The position numbers and the translations under genes are program-made. From Populus alba (lineage: Eukaryota; Streptophyta; Magnoliopsida; Malpighiales; Salicaceae): a DNA stretch of 64,000 nucleotides. How positions within the stretch are numbered: position 1 is the first letter of the stretch; every line of letters starts with the position of its first letter. Shown piece after piece: positions 1 through 12,428 of the stretch. The notes beneath the pieces are model-generated. The model searched no databases and was not told the DNA's origin. It was given only the letters and a program-made list of their open reading frames with translations. The stretch covers positions 4,030,001 to 4,094,000 of the forward strand of contig NC_133291.1 in assembly GCF_005239225.2 (NCBI RefSeq). Reading direction: 5' to 3'.

Positions 1-90
1 CAATAATTACAATTCAAATTGCCAGGACTGGGGAAACGTATCTACACATTAGGGGAAAAAACTGATCCACAGTGGTAATGCAATACTGCC

Positions 91-3000
91 TTAATTGGTT
101 CCTTCCTCGGCGTTTGAAAACAGAGTACAATCATCATCCACGGCACTAGATTCATCTGGCAGATTGTGAGGCAAAGTATTGATATTGTCACAGCTGCCAC
201 TCATCTCTGCAACGGAATCTCCTATAGAGTACTCAGAAAATGAAACCAGACCCATGGTGGCAATTCTGTTTGCAATAGCATCAACGTCTCTGGTTCCTGA
301 GTAAAGGCTCCAGCTTCCGGTGGTAAGCATACTCTTCTTATCAGTATTGGTTAAAACAGCGGGCAAGACATCCATAAATTGAGGATTGGTTTGGCTTGTA
401 CTACTGATAAGCAATCTCAGAGTCTCTCTCGCACCCTTCTCCACCACAGAATCAGCAGTATTAGGGATCAGTGGGTTTACAAGTTTTGCATGCAAAGGTG
501 GAATGGTAGTTGCAATAGTTGGTCCAGCACTCACTAGGTAGCCTTGACCTGAGGAACAAACATCAATGACTGGAAGGTGAACAATCGGATCGCACATTAA
601 AGGAGTGAAAGTTGGGATTTGCTGTGAACTTGGAATTGGCAACCGAACAAATTGGTCTGGCAGCAAAACAGGAAAATCCAGCGAGGGAAGGTCAGCCAAA
701 CTGAGAGGTGGTATAGGACTTGACAGGTTGGATGGCCTACTGGCAGATAAAAATGGAGGGAGAGGTGGCAGTAAAGGTGATTCAACAGATGAGGTTGAGA
801 TTTCTAAAGGTGTGGAAGGATATTGCAAAGTCGATGCACCTTGGGGGCACCAACAATAGTATGGAGAGAGAGGTGGACCTGACAAAACATGAGATACAGG
901 GAGCTGAAACGGTGGCAAAGACAATCTACCAAGAGATTCAAGAACACTAGAGGGTACAGGGCGGCAACTCTTAGCTTCCTGTAACTTCTCATTTTCAGAT
1001 TGATTGCAGGAGACATCATTGCTGAGTGGCAATGCAACCATCATGTTATCAACTGCTGAAAGATGGCTGTCCACACGCCGCCTTAACTTTTCCCTGGCAG
1101 CACTCCTTAAAGAAGACAAGCTTCTGGGTAAGCCCTCTTTGAAGGAACTTGATCTTGGACTGAGGCTTCCCTGATAAGCTGAATATGTTTTTACTACTTG
1201 ATTGCCAATATGTCTGGTGCGAAGAGACTTTGTTGTGGAGGTAGAATCAGAGGTTTCGGGAGTGGTAGAGGAAGAGGCGGGAGAGCAAGCAGAAATTTTC
1301 TGGCCAATGCTTCCCACAAGGTAGGCACGAAGGTGAGTTGCAAAGCAATCAAGACGTGACTTGCTGATTCCAGTCAAATCAGCTATAGATGGTTTCCTCT
1401 TCAGTACATCTTTCATCTATCATTGAAGAAAGAGGAAACATGCATTAGTAACCACTGAAAAGCATTTCAACGAACACACAGACAAAGACTCATTAATGAT
1501 AATATGGTTCCTTAATCTAAAACTTCTAGCTAACATTCATGTTCAGATTAATTGCAGGAGAACTTGGAGAGGGAAGTAAAGAGAGAGAAAAACTAGCTCA
1601 TGCAAACCAGACTACAGTAGATGCAAAGTTGAGTTAGTCATCTTTTCCTTGAGAAAATGTCCATGAAAATTATTTGCAGTAACTCAGCAATCATCATATA
1701 TAAGTTTCAAAGCTAAATTAGTTCTAACCACACAGTGCATATGTATGTGCATGCATTTCATCACCCAAGAGGCTGTTGTATATACCTTTGCAAGCAATTC
1801 AATTCCCAGAAGCTTTGATTTCTCCGAGCACCAAAAGTAAAAAACTCTGCCATCTGCCATCTTTAAGCTGAAAGATCGGCCAGAACTATCAGCGGGGATC
1901 TCATTAACTTCAACAGCAGCACATTGGGTTTTACCACTTAGGGTGAATAGCCTTTCTGTATTACCATCATCACCACTGAATGAGAGGCGCAGATCAGACG
2001 ATGGCAACAGTGTAAGATTTAAATCCCCCCTGAAAGAACAAGGATAAATGGAAATGATTTAGAAATATAAAACAAAAAACTGCAACTAGAAACAGAAAAT
2101 CCCACTAAAAAGAGCATAGTTAGCAGTGAATCTTTAAATGCACTATGCCAGCATATAAAGCTTATACTGAGCTCTTAGTTTAATTGAGATGAATCTGCAC
2201 AAGATCTGTACATACTAATGCTCAAAATCAACAAGTTTGTGAGGCTAGACAATATAATATCATTATCAGTGTTTACTAGATCTGCAGCCCTAGATGCCAT
2301 AATTACAAATTCAAACTACATTCACCATTTTGAAGGAATCAAACTTTATAATATGACTGCAAGGGGCTCCATTCTAGCTGCTATTCATTAATTCACCCAC
2401 AACCTATCTGATTGCATTATAGATCGATTGGATACTCTTTCAACAGACACCCAGAAGCTAGCATGTTATAGCTCATCTAGTAGATATTTGAGTTTGAATT
2501 ACTTCCACCACAAGCCTGTCCAACGACACATGGTAATTGCTCCTCAATGAGGTCTATGGCTTTAACATTTCCATACATCAACAATAAATTTAATGAGTGC
2601 TCATTCTATATTCACTAATTTATTTTCGCTTAAAACCGTCTGGAAGTAGGATTGCTTGTGATGTTATTTTAAAAAAATATCATCAGTTAAGGCAGATCCT
2701 CAAGAATACCCTGAAATCATGCTCGAAGAAATTGTAGAGTTCATGGCCATAAACTAGAAAGGTTAACATAAGGAAATAGTAATATGCATTAAAGAATATA
2801 ATGACAAGTGATAAGAGAGTGTTTGCTGAACTCAATATTTCACAAGCAACCATGGTAAAGTAGCATGCAGATTACATCTTGAACTTAGCATGAGGAAGTT
2901 AAACTAATATGAGACTATTCACACTCAATTTCAAGTCCAGTTAAAATGCAATTCCCGTGTATTCAAAAAGCAGTAGCAAGTTGTGTACTCATATGTGAGA

Positions 3001-4595
3001 GATGAATCTACCTTTACTTCCTCATAATTCAGAGATCATAATAGAATACGCCCACTTTACCTACAAGTCAAAAGATATTTTTACTTGGAAGCGTGAACAT
3101 TATCACCACAATAAACTCTACAATTGATTACAAAATATTAAAAATGAACTAAATACTAATGGAAACGCTCGAATGAAAAGTCAATTCCACAAGAAACCTA
3201 TCCAAGTATGCACCAGAGAGATTATATGAGTGGTATAGGATAGAAAATCTTTTTAATCAATAACCAACTTAACAAGGAACAGCCATTAGACCAATTTTCA
3301 TTGGTTGCACTGCATCAACAGCAAAACCCAGCTGTACACAAAGTCAATTCTAGTGTCTCAATGATGCAGCCATGAAACAGCCGTAGTCAGTAGTCAACAG
3401 TCATCCGACGGCAGCCAGATATGCATGTGTATCATGTAGTCAAAAGAGCACTGTGATTTGAGTTCATTCCACTCGTATAGAACAGAAGTTGCCCTCATAT
3501 CAGATGGTAATCCAAAACGCTAAATCAAAATGAATAATGCACTTAAAGCACAAGATGACGCAAATAGTATGAATGATTGGATCAAATTACAATGGACAGT
3601 GAAAGACCCAACAAATAGGTTATCTCCTAACACACAAGGGCTGTTCATAAATCAATTTAGCATATGGTCAACAGCACCAGATCACCCTTAACCACACACT
3701 TCACATAAATATATGCATAAAGCACAAAAAATATAAAGTAGCAGGTCACAATATCAAGCTCATACAATTATATAAGACTATAAAATAGCACCAGTTAGAA
3801 AAATCAGAGTAAAATTTCAACGATATAAAACATAGAACCACTGCTACAGTATATCACAAGGTAGAATTATAGCATTCAAAACAAACTGAGAAACACATGG
3901 ACATTCAGTTATCAGGATTAAGTCATTATTTCCACCCAAAAAAACCTCAGTCAACACAAAAACGCAAGAACACAGCACATAAATATACAATCAAACTAAA
4001 CATATCCACATAAAATCAATTACCTTGTGGCAGTCGGGCACAGTACAGTCCCCTGCTTGTTAATCTTCCCAGCACGAATCGAAACCAGTGGTATGCAGAA
4101 ACACCTAGCTAGCATACCAACCTCCGACGGCTCAAAGTGCTATTCATACCACACAAATAAAAACCAAATCAGCCAACTTAATTACAAAAGAACAAACAGA
4201 AGAGATTCGATAATAAACAACATAGTTACCTGATTGAGATGCGCTAAGAGCCGATCCTCAGCCACACTACTGGAAGCATTCAATTTCAACAGCGGCTTTA
4301 ACCTCTCATCAGCTCTGCAAGCTCCAATGACCTGCATATCCAGCGCTTGCAGCCACTGCAAAACCCTGTCTTCACGATCGTTCCTTTGAAGCAACAAATC
4401 CCCGTCCCCTTGTTCCACTAGAATGTCCGTCAATCGCTCGGTTAAACTAATCTCACTCCGGTCTCTCGAAACCCTACCAGATCCAGCGGTTGAGGTTCCG
4501 CCAGCGTTCAAAATCGATGATGAGTCGTCGAAGTCGTTGCCGTTTGATTGTTCAACGCGATCTTCGTTGAAATCTTGCTTTTTAGAATTAGCCAT
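91..4595 (-). CDS. Plant protein of unknown function with a Rpn13-Pru-like segment (At2g39950-like), 4 exons, 683 aa
   Basis: Exons on the minus strand are 4230-4595, 4024-4139, 1786-2029 and 91-1416, all joined by GT-AG introns; the phases close exactly to 2,052 bp. The reading frame starts at the first ATG (protein starts MANSKK). Residues 1-122 are acidic and serine-rich. Residues about 135-245 run RAGKI, a GT step, V-x-P-x-x-x-RGDL, S-x-D, then GRSFSLKMADGRVFYFW; this order of motifs resembles the ubiquitin-binding Pru domain of the proteasome receptor Rpn13. A short conserved block follows (KRKPSIADLTGISKSRLD, about residues 248-266). The rest, to residue 683, is Pro/Ser-rich and probably disordered. 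The whole protein matches what I remember of Arabidopsis At2g39950, often labelled 'flocculation protein'. Its function is not known, and the Pru assignment is an inference from motif order. It is not the canonical plant RPN13, which is about 300 aa. Intron 2 (2030-4023) is 2 kb and holds no gene I can recognise. Confidence 0.88.
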
Positions 4596-4843
4596 CTGTC
4601 AAACTTTTTAGAATTAACAAAATCCAAATTCAAATTCGAAACCCTAACCTTCAATTTTACTTAAAAGCGGACTCGGATTAAGAAAATTGTTAAAGAGATG
4701 AAAGTTGAATCGTAAACGTAAAGCAGAGACTTCGAGATAGAAACTTGGGATGATGTTTGAGGGAGAGAGATAATATCTGACGCCGAGTAGTGGTTGGGGT
4801 CATAAAAGAACGAGGAAACGTATGAATAAGGAAGACGGAGAGT

Positions 4844-4851
4844 TTTATATA
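4844..4851 (-). promoter_or_regulatory. TATA box of the Pru-like gene
   Basis: TATATAAA reads on the minus strand about 250 bp upstream of the start codon at 4595. The stretch between them would be a 5' leader of roughly 200 bp. It is a good match to the plant TATA consensus, but no transcript evidence is available here. Confidence 0.5.
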
Positions 4852-5204
4852 AGCTGCCAGGCGGATACGAAAGTAGTTGTCCATTTCGATTTACTTTGCT
4901 TTTGTGTCCGCGTATGATTTTATAGGAGCCACGTCATTTTTTCCTCCGGTCGGTCCTTGGTGGGTCCCGCGGGATGTTGTGGGGCGGCCATGTCAACATC
5001 GTAGCCGACTTTTAGGTCTAGAGACGGGCCAAGTTCCCAATAGGATCTTGATTGCTAACGTGCGCGGGGATGAGGAGGTTAAGGAGGAACCGACAAAAGT
5101 ACAAAATGAACGGTGTGATATCTGTTTGGTGAGGAGAGACCAATCAATCAAGCAGAAATTATTTAGGCATTCTTTATTCCGGAAACCAACTAGAATATGA
5201 GAGG

Positions 5205-5400
5205 CTGTGTTTTTGGTAATGTAATGAGAGCGGTTTAAAAATTATTTTTTACTTTAAAATATTTTTTAAAATATATAATTTTTAATATTAATATATTCAA
5301 ATCATTAAAAAATATTTTTTAAAAAAATGAAATGTATTTTTAAAATGTACTCAAAAGAAAAACCTATCAAAATTTTATTTTAAAAACCTAAACAACATTA
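5205..5400. repeat. Dispersed AT-rich MITE-like element, copy 1
   Basis: It begins near TGTGTTTTTGGTAATGTAATG and runs through alternating A and T blocks to AAACCTAAACAAC. The same order of blocks (TTAAAATATTTTTT, ATATTAAAA, a Pur-AACAAA end) recurs in many spacers of this window and resembles a very common non-coding poplar repeat. It has no coding capacity. The ends are approximate. Confidence 0.45.
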
Positions 5401-6260
5401 GAAAACTATCGTGCACCTATTGTTTTTTTATATGAATTGTAATGATGAGATTATGTTTCGCCCTTCATTGAAAAACCCAATAAATTAACCTTGGAGAGTA
5501 AAAGATTCTTTTTACAATGTCCTTTTTTATTTTAAAATTATTTAGAAGTGTTTAGGTCCTTTTATATATCTTTTTATCTAATAAAATTACTTTATTACTC
5601 TTTAAAAAAATAATTTATTTTCCTTTTGTCATCCATGATGTGATTACTTTATTGCCTCTCCAGCAACAAAAATTAACGGGCTTGGCATAATGGGCAGATT
5701 CATCATTCACATTGGTTTTTTCAGTAATTTAATTAATTAAAAAGAAAAGTTGTTGGTGTCTTTGTGAAACGTGTCGGCAAGCAAGTCACCTCATTATCTT
5801 TTGGCGTTGCATGCAGTGGCTCCCGGTTAAGAAAAAACAGCTTTATTAATGTTGTTCAATTCGCAACAACGAGGTTTATCTTTCTAGACGAAGCAAGTGC
5901 CGAAATTCCTGGCGTTTTGGTGATGATTAACTTTCTTTTCTTTTCTTTTTTTCTTTTTTTTTTCTCTCTCTCTCTCTTGATTTTTATGTTTGCCCTTCAA
6001 TATCTCACAACATCTCTTTAATTTGTTTTTTTTTTTATTTTTTATTTTTTAATTATTATTTTTTATTTAAATTAATTTATAAATTTAATTATTTTTTCAA
6101 TCTTATCTTTCATTATTTATTTTTATTTCATATTTAGTTTCCACTCTTTTTATTGTTATTTATTTTACTTGTGATATTTTTAATTGTTTTTTCTTACAAT
6201 TTCACCATTTTCATTATATTTACATATCATATTTTATCGTCATTATTTTTATTGTTATCT
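5401..6260. other. Gene-free AT-rich spacer
   Basis: This is T-rich sequence with a pyrimidine tract at 5936-5978 (TTTTC and CT runs). The short open frame at 5764-6021 has no recognisable motif and ends in the low-complexity tract, so I do not call it a gene. Confidence 0.5.
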
Positions 6261-7180
6261 TTTAACCTCGATAAGTTTTTTCAATTTCATCATTTGATAA
6301 TAAATTGAAGTTCTTGATTGACTCCTGATCTATGATTTAACGAGTTATGAATTTGAGAGATTAACCAAGGTTTTGAAAATTCATTTGGGTTTTTTTTTTG
6401 TTTTTTTTTTAAACTTATTTTTTTTAATTTCATTGTTTAGCATTTAATTTAAGTAGATATCGAGCTCCATGTTATTATTTTTTCTGTGTGGGATTTTTCA
6501 ATGATTTAAAAAATAACCTAGGTTATCTCGGATCTTTTTATTTTTTGTTACTTGTTGGGTTTAGCTTATTTTTAAATATTTTTTCTTAAATTAAATTAAT
6601 TGCTCAATGTTTACTTTGAAAAATATATTGTTTAGTATGTCACCATATTTATTTTTTAATATTTATTAAAGGTTATAAAAAAAAAAAAATTGACCTGCAG
6701 CGTGGCATAAGGCAAAAAATCATTTGTTTTTTTATTTTTTTTAAGCTTATATTTTTTTTCAGTTTCATCATTCAATATTTAATTTATTTGAAAAATGAGC
6801 TTCATTTTTTTTTGTTGGTTTTTGTAGGATTTTTACTAATTTTGAAAATAATCCAGGTTATTTTTTGTTTTTTTATTTATCGTTATTTGTTAGTTTTTTT
6901 AATTATATTATTAAATCGACCTAACTTAATGGATCCAATTAGGTTAGTGACCCAAATCCCGTGTTTTCCTTTATTTTTTAAGAGCACTAACATTGCGCGA
7001 ACATTTTTTTTTTGATATTATAAACAATTTGGTATGGCTTGTGGCATAATACGGGCCACTCTTATGGGTCTGTTTGAATTGTTTTTTCTTTTATTTCCTT
7101 AATTGTTTTTTTTTTTCATATTGGACCTCCAATTGTTGATTAATTAAAAATGAGTTTCCTAGTTTTTTTACCAATATGGA
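6260..7180. repeat. Cluster of degenerate copies of a non-coding poplar-type repeat
   Basis: Similar segments follow each other. Each has a 'TTTCATCATTC/TTTAATTT' start, a 'GAGTTTC/GAGCTTCAT' middle and a 'GGATTTTT..AATAATCCAGGTTAT' end; look near 6290, 6430, 6770 and 7110. They look like decayed partial copies of one dispersed repeat. There is no open frame. Boundaries are approximate. Confidence 0.4.
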
Positions 7181-7429
7181 TTCCATAAGGTTATAATGGG
7201 CTGATGTTTTTAATAACAGCTTCACATGTTAAACATGATTGTCCTAAGTCGATAAAGTGTATCGTTGTTTCAATATTTTTTTTTTAAATATATATCACCC
7301 AACGTGTCATCATCTTGATATTATTATTTTAGAAGTTCCTTCTATCAATTTTTTACTTTCTAGCATTTTTTCATTTTTTTAAGGGTTTTAAAAAATAATT
7401 CAACCCACAAAGAAGCACAAGTAAAAAGA

Positions 7430-7610
7430 TTAGTTGTGGACCATGATTATAAAACTTGGCTTAATCCGATAGGTTGTCCCGAAACCCAGGAGTTGAGGCC
7501 TTGATCGAATTTCAAATCATAGAAACTCAGGCTTCTAATTGGCATAGTTAAACTGGGCAACTAACTAGGTCAACTTGTAACCGGGTGAGTTTAAACATTT
7601 TTTTTAATAA
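7430..7610. repeat. CCGGGT-type dispersed repeat fragment
   Basis: The segment contains 'AACTTGGCTTAATCCGATAG', 'ACTAGGTCAACTTG' and 'TAACCGGGTGAGTT', the wording of a dispersed repeat I associate with poplar. A second shred (TTGACCGGGTCA) lies at 8212-8223, just past the tandem array at 7665-8160. It is non-coding. Confidence 0.4.
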
Positions 7611-7664
7611 ATCCAAAAAAAATATAAAAATATAAAAAATAATTAATGAATATTTAGCCTCGCA

Positions 7665-8160
7665 TATATTATTTTATAGCCTATACACACATGGATTTTT
7701 TAAAAAACTTTTTAATATAGGATAAATTGTACTACATTTTTTTCTATGGCCTACATTCACATGTATTGTCTCTTAAATTTTTGATGTGAGAAAATTATAT
7801 ATAGCTACATCAACATGGATTGTTTTTTAATTTTTCAATGTGGAATAACTACACTATATTTTTATATTTTTTTTATAGTCCAGATCCATATATATTTTTT
7901 AATTTCACTTTATATTTTTTTTATAGTCCACATCTATATGAATTGTTTCTTAATTTTTTGATATGGAATAACTATACATAACATATATCCATAATGATTG
8001 TGTTTTTAAGTTTTTGATGTGGGATAAGCGTACTACATCTCATGTTTTTTTTTATAGTCCATATCTCAATGAATTATTTTTTAACTTTTTAAAATAAAAT
8101 AATTATACTATATTTCACTTTTTTTTTATACCCTACATTCAGATGCATTATTTCAAAAAA
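7665..8160. repeat. Degenerate tandem array, about 65-75 bp unit, 7-8 copies
   Basis: Each unit carries 'TATAGTCCACATC', then 'CATGGATTGTTTTTTAATT', then 'TTGATGTGGAATAACTACAC', then 'TATATTTTTTT'. Units begin near 7675, 7743, 7806, 7872, 7920, 7978, 8050 and 8128. One copy (near 7872) is shortened. Divergence between units is high, so the array is old. It lies between two fragments of the CCGGGT repeat. Confidence 0.7.
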
Positions 8161-8223
8161 AATTATACAAAATATTAAAATTTAAAATATATTTATTTTA
8201 TTTTTCTATATTGACCGGGTCAT

Positions 8224-8967
8224 ATATAATGTAGAACCAACCAACTCCCTGAACAGCTCAACTCCTCGGGTTTAATATCTATATAACGGACGACATGCAA
8301 GTTATTGTGGACCCCCCTGTATATAATTTTGACATTGACTGTGGAGAGGATAATACAATAGAATGACAAGAAATGGCATTTTCTCAAATGCCTTTTCGCG
8401 CAGCGAAAGGTCATTATAACAGTACTGAACTTTCAAACGGAGTCGGTCTTTAAAAACATCAACTACTACTCTCTCAAATACAATTTACGAACCGGCTTGA
8501 GCTATGTCAAGTAAAGCAATGGGATGATTGGCTCACCGATCCGAGATCAATTTCAATCAGTTCAGAAGAACGCGACCTCATTCCGGGCTATGAACGAGGA
8601 AGCAAATCAACGCATCCAATTTTGCAGAATTTTTGAACCCATAACACGAGGATCATAGGCCTTAAAGCACATCAGCACACTACTTGCCGAATGCCTAGTA
8701 TTACAGTGAGGTATGAGGCGGCCACATGGATATTTGTAGAATAATCAGAAAGCCTAAAATACAAAAATACACAATTTCATCTGCCAACAATGATTTTTCT
8801 TGTGATGTAGATGGTTTTCTAAAGATAATGCCAGACATAATCAATTAGTTTAGCTAAAAAATTTCCAAGACAACCATAATTTCGACAATCATCTATGTCG
8901 AACCCCAATATTGCCAAGGCACTATCTGTCTAACAACTCAACTGTCACATTCTGTTAAACAGGTAAA
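8224..8967. other. Intergenic and 3' flank of SPC25
   Basis: This is mixed-composition sequence without a recognisable gene. The last few hundred bases lie downstream of the SPC25 stop codon and would include its 3' untranslated region. Confidence 0.5.
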
Positions 8968-11900
8968 TCACTTGCTCTTCTTTGGTTCTGCTGCATAATC
9001 ATCAATCAGTGCTTCAACATCTTTCCAGAACAGGCCCTCCACCAAAACTCCATCCTTGGTGAACCTGAAACATCGTGGCATATAATAAATATGGTGAAAT
9101 ACACGGTGCATTTCATAAACATGAACAATCTGAAATTTTTGAGAGTGTGAGAGAAGGGAGGTGGAGACCACTGGGTGATGCTTTTGGTAAACTGAACTGG
9201 TTTCCCGGCAGAAATTGATTTAGGATCTGCGCTAGCTATGCTAAGTGTGTACTCGTCAGAAAATCTTGGCAATTTTGAAGAGACGACTAAACCAGTGCTG
9301 GTGTAAGATCCCTGTACAAAAGGTAGGATATTAGGTTAAGCAGCGAGAGGGGGTATCAAGGGGCAACAAGCAGGAGATAGATTGGCCAGCATTAGCACGG
9401 AATAATGAAACTTAAGCTGATGAAAATCACAAACAAGTATGATTTTATGGCAGTCAATACACCTAAAACGTCTGACAAAATCCATAGACAAACATGAAAG
9501 CCAGAGCAAAGGGGTAGGCAAAATTTATCTGAATATGCATATTAAGAATGAAGCATGTAGTACAGCAACAGAATCTTACACCTATTTCAGGTCAGGAATT
9601 ATAAAGGGCAACTTATGCAAAAAGGTAGCATGGTTTAAAAGGTTGCGTTTGAAAGTGTATTTAGGCTTAAAAAGCATTCATACAGTTTCTTGTAATTTGA
9701 TTAGTTTTTATATGAAGATGTCAAAACCATAAAAAATGACCCAAAAAAGAATCAAATTGATGCCTTTTCAACATAAACACACTTTTACAAAAGCACCGAC
9801 ACCATATTACAAAACAAACAAATGGATAAATAGATCGTGGAAAACAGTGAAGTCTAAGATACGGTGGTCAGTCATGAATTTATGCAACAAAGTTGACAAG
9901 CATATCACCCCAGCTTGAATTTCAAATTCAGAAATACAGTGACTAGTCAATATGAAAGTCAAGATGAATTCCAGTCCATAGCTTTCAATATTCTGAAACA
10001 AAAGAAAAGACTAACCCACCTTCACATTTCTTTTATAGCAGTGCAAGAGAAACTCAATGAAAGTAGAAGTCCAGCAGCACTTTAATGATTGTAGCAAAAA
10101 ATGGCTTTTATAGTTTTATTCCAGTGGCAAATTACATAAAAAGAAAAAGAAAAATAAAAAGTCATACTAAGCAAAAAGTAAAAGGATATTAGATGAAACG
10201 AGAAAAGGTGGGAACTTGCAGGATATGTTTCTCTTGTTCGGATGTACACAAGGAAAAAGAGACTGCCAAATCTTCCCCGTATCTCGCTATTAGGTGGAGG
10301 GAAAGGTTTAATCATAATAGTATAAATAAGTTAGTTTTCAAAAGGGGAGAGTTCTAAACTCAAAATTGAAAAATTCACAAGAAAATTATAACAATTTCCC
10401 TTTCCTTAACACCCTGATTTTCAAAGTGAAAAATGTTACTCAGCAGACCCCGCCCCAACCCTTCCTTGGTCTCTCCCTTCCTATCAAAAAGGCTCTCGAA
10501 CAAGATTTATGAGTTCATCCTCCTCCCTTCTCTCCCCTAAAAATTCAACCCATGTTGACATATTGTAAAAGAGACAAGAGAAACATGAAGTGTAAAGAAG
10601 AATTGCAGTCTGAAATACACACTCCTCACAGTGACAGAAAAAGGTGAAAACCCTCAAAAAATGCCTCTGAACTCATCAAGGTGGAGAAGGAAACAATGCA
10701 TGTAACCGGAAAGAGAGGGATTGTGTACCAAATCAACCCAAAAGACAGAGACAGCCAGTGATGGAATGCTTAGCAAAACGACAAAAGAGTAGCGCGAAGC
10801 TGGTATCAAAAAACTTACAAACATGCATTCAGACATATCAACAAAGATGAAGGGGAAAGAAGTCGCATGAATATCTGCAGGCGACATGGACTAAAAATTA
10901 TAATAACTGCTTCTAAACTTAGTACAAAGAAGAAGTGGATCCAAAGTTGACCATTTGACACAAGGTAACAATAGCTTTTCAGGCTCAACTTGGTAGGAAG
11001 AGGGGGGAAACTTTTGCTTAGCTCAAATTCCAAAGTCTAATCTAGCCCAAGGTCAAGCGATGTTTTTGCTGATAGTGACGGAACCATGGACACCACAAAA
11101 AAGAGTTCCTTGATGATGGCAGGGGTGGTGTTGATTGAATATTGTGCCAAAAATAAGCATTGAACTTATATCTGTACATCTAAATATTATCCCATGCTAA
11201 CCAGCCATTACATGATGCAAAATAGACATTACATACCAACATCTAAATATCTGCAGAACCACATGTGAATTTTCATGTAATAGTTGCAGCTATTGTAACA
11301 AAAAGGATAGAAGATAGAGGTTTACCTTGGGTGGATAAGTAACTAAGATAGCATTCTTCTCTTTTAAGTGGATGATCAGCTGCAACAATCCATTGAAGAC
11401 TATATACTTGCCAGGGTCAAGGATTAAACAAATCAGAGTTTAACATGTTACCAATCAATTCCTTTCAAACACAACCATGCATTTGTTTGCCATGAAAATT
11501 AAAATAACTTTCAAACCAGTGATTTTTCAGTGAACAGTAGTAAAAGATACACCCCATAGGCTTACGAGGGTAATGCTTATTTTCACAAAACAGTGCTTCT
11601 CGAAATTCTCTTTCCGAAAAATCCCATCCAATGAATGAGTGGATTCCAAAAATCCAATGACTGAGATTCATAGAAAAGTGATGATGGGAGGATTATCAAT
11701 AACATTGGAATTATTTAGTTTAAAACATCCACTTTCACAAACATTAAGAATATGGTACCCGATAATTCACACTGTTATTGTTTAGTTTTCATTTAAGAAA
11801 GGAGTTTGAGATTGTAAATCTCGCAATTCACGCCACCCTGGTTTAAAAAATTAACAAAAACTCAACCCCGACTAGACCAGACAGAGGCACTGGAGAGCAT

Positions 11901-12428
11901 TAATCAGCAAAGAATTTATTTCATTGGAAATAAAAAGAAAGCACCAATTTTTTCAACTATCAAACCTGAGAAACATAAATTACTGAATTTCACAGCTCCA
12001 TTCCACACAATTGTAAGCCACCAAACACAAATAAAAAAAAAATCAAACTAAAGTAAAATAAAATCACTGATTAAAAAGGATATAATACGATGCATCCGAT
12101 CAAAAAGTCCTGATTCTGAGGGAACTTCTTGTTGTAAAACTGAGCAATAAGCGCAATCACTATAATAATTGTCCCCAAGAACAACCTTATATTGCTCATC
12201 CTCACATCTTCTACATGTCCACGACTTATAACAATCTACAACTCAAAAATAAAACAAAGCCAATTAACAAATTGAAATCGATTATTCTATGGAGAGGACG
12301 TTTAGGGTTTTTGTTTAGTGAGTTACCTCGGAGACGGATTCGTCCAGAATGTGCTTGATTGAGTGGTGATCTAAGAGATTTGCCTTCTTTGCGTTCTTGT
12401 TTGCCATTTCCGTTTTCTTTTCTTGCAT
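8968..12428 (-). CDS. SPC25: Signal peptidase complex subunit 2 (SPC25 homolog), 5 exons, 191 aa
   Basis: Minus-strand exons are 12327-12428, 12084-12235, 11326-11407, 9169-9311 and 8968-9064, together 576 bp. The product is the non-catalytic SPC25 subunit of the ER signal peptidase, which removes signal peptides from secretory proteins. The start is the upstream ATG (MQEKKTEMANKNAKK), because the residues before the second Met match the Arabidopsis N-terminus. Recognisable blocks are LLDHHSIKHILDESVSE (about 18-34), a membrane hairpin (about 51-70 and 80-98), SSKLPRFSDEYTLSI, SISAGKPVQFTKSITQW and FTKDGVLVEGLFWKD near the lysine-rich C-terminus. Length and sequence match Arabidopsis At2g39960. 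Intron 2 has U12-type signals. Intron 3 (9312-11325) is 2 kb and holds nothing coding. The PXN relic lies upstream, as in Arabidopsis gene order. Confidence 0.95.
11408..12083 (-). other. U12-type intron of SPC25 with apparent AT-AA ends
   Basis: On the minus strand the intron opens with ATATCCTTTT, a full match to the minor-spliceosome donor consensus. It closes with ATCCTTGACCCTGGCAA, where CCTTGAC is a U12 branch site about ten bases from the end. Joining 12084 to 11407 preserves the family sequence GCIVLYIVFN without a gap. A canonical GT-AG alternative (GTATTATATCC to GCAAG) stays in frame but drops two residues. The terminal AT-AA assignment is an inference. Confidence 0.65.

Noticed and set aside
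605..1037. Several 60-85 codon frames on both strands inside 91-1416
   Set aside because: They are shadows of the last exon of the Pru-like gene, which has coherent splicing and conserved protein sequence in one frame only.
7665..8160. CRISPR-like repeat array
   Set aside because: Units are diverged, there are no unique spacers between constant repeats, and the DNA is plant nuclear.
12084..12089. Conventional GT-AG splice for SPC25 intron 2
   Set aside because: It is possible and in frame, but it deletes two residues of a conserved block, and the perfect U12 donor and branch site are better explained by U12 splicing. Kept as an alternative isoform.
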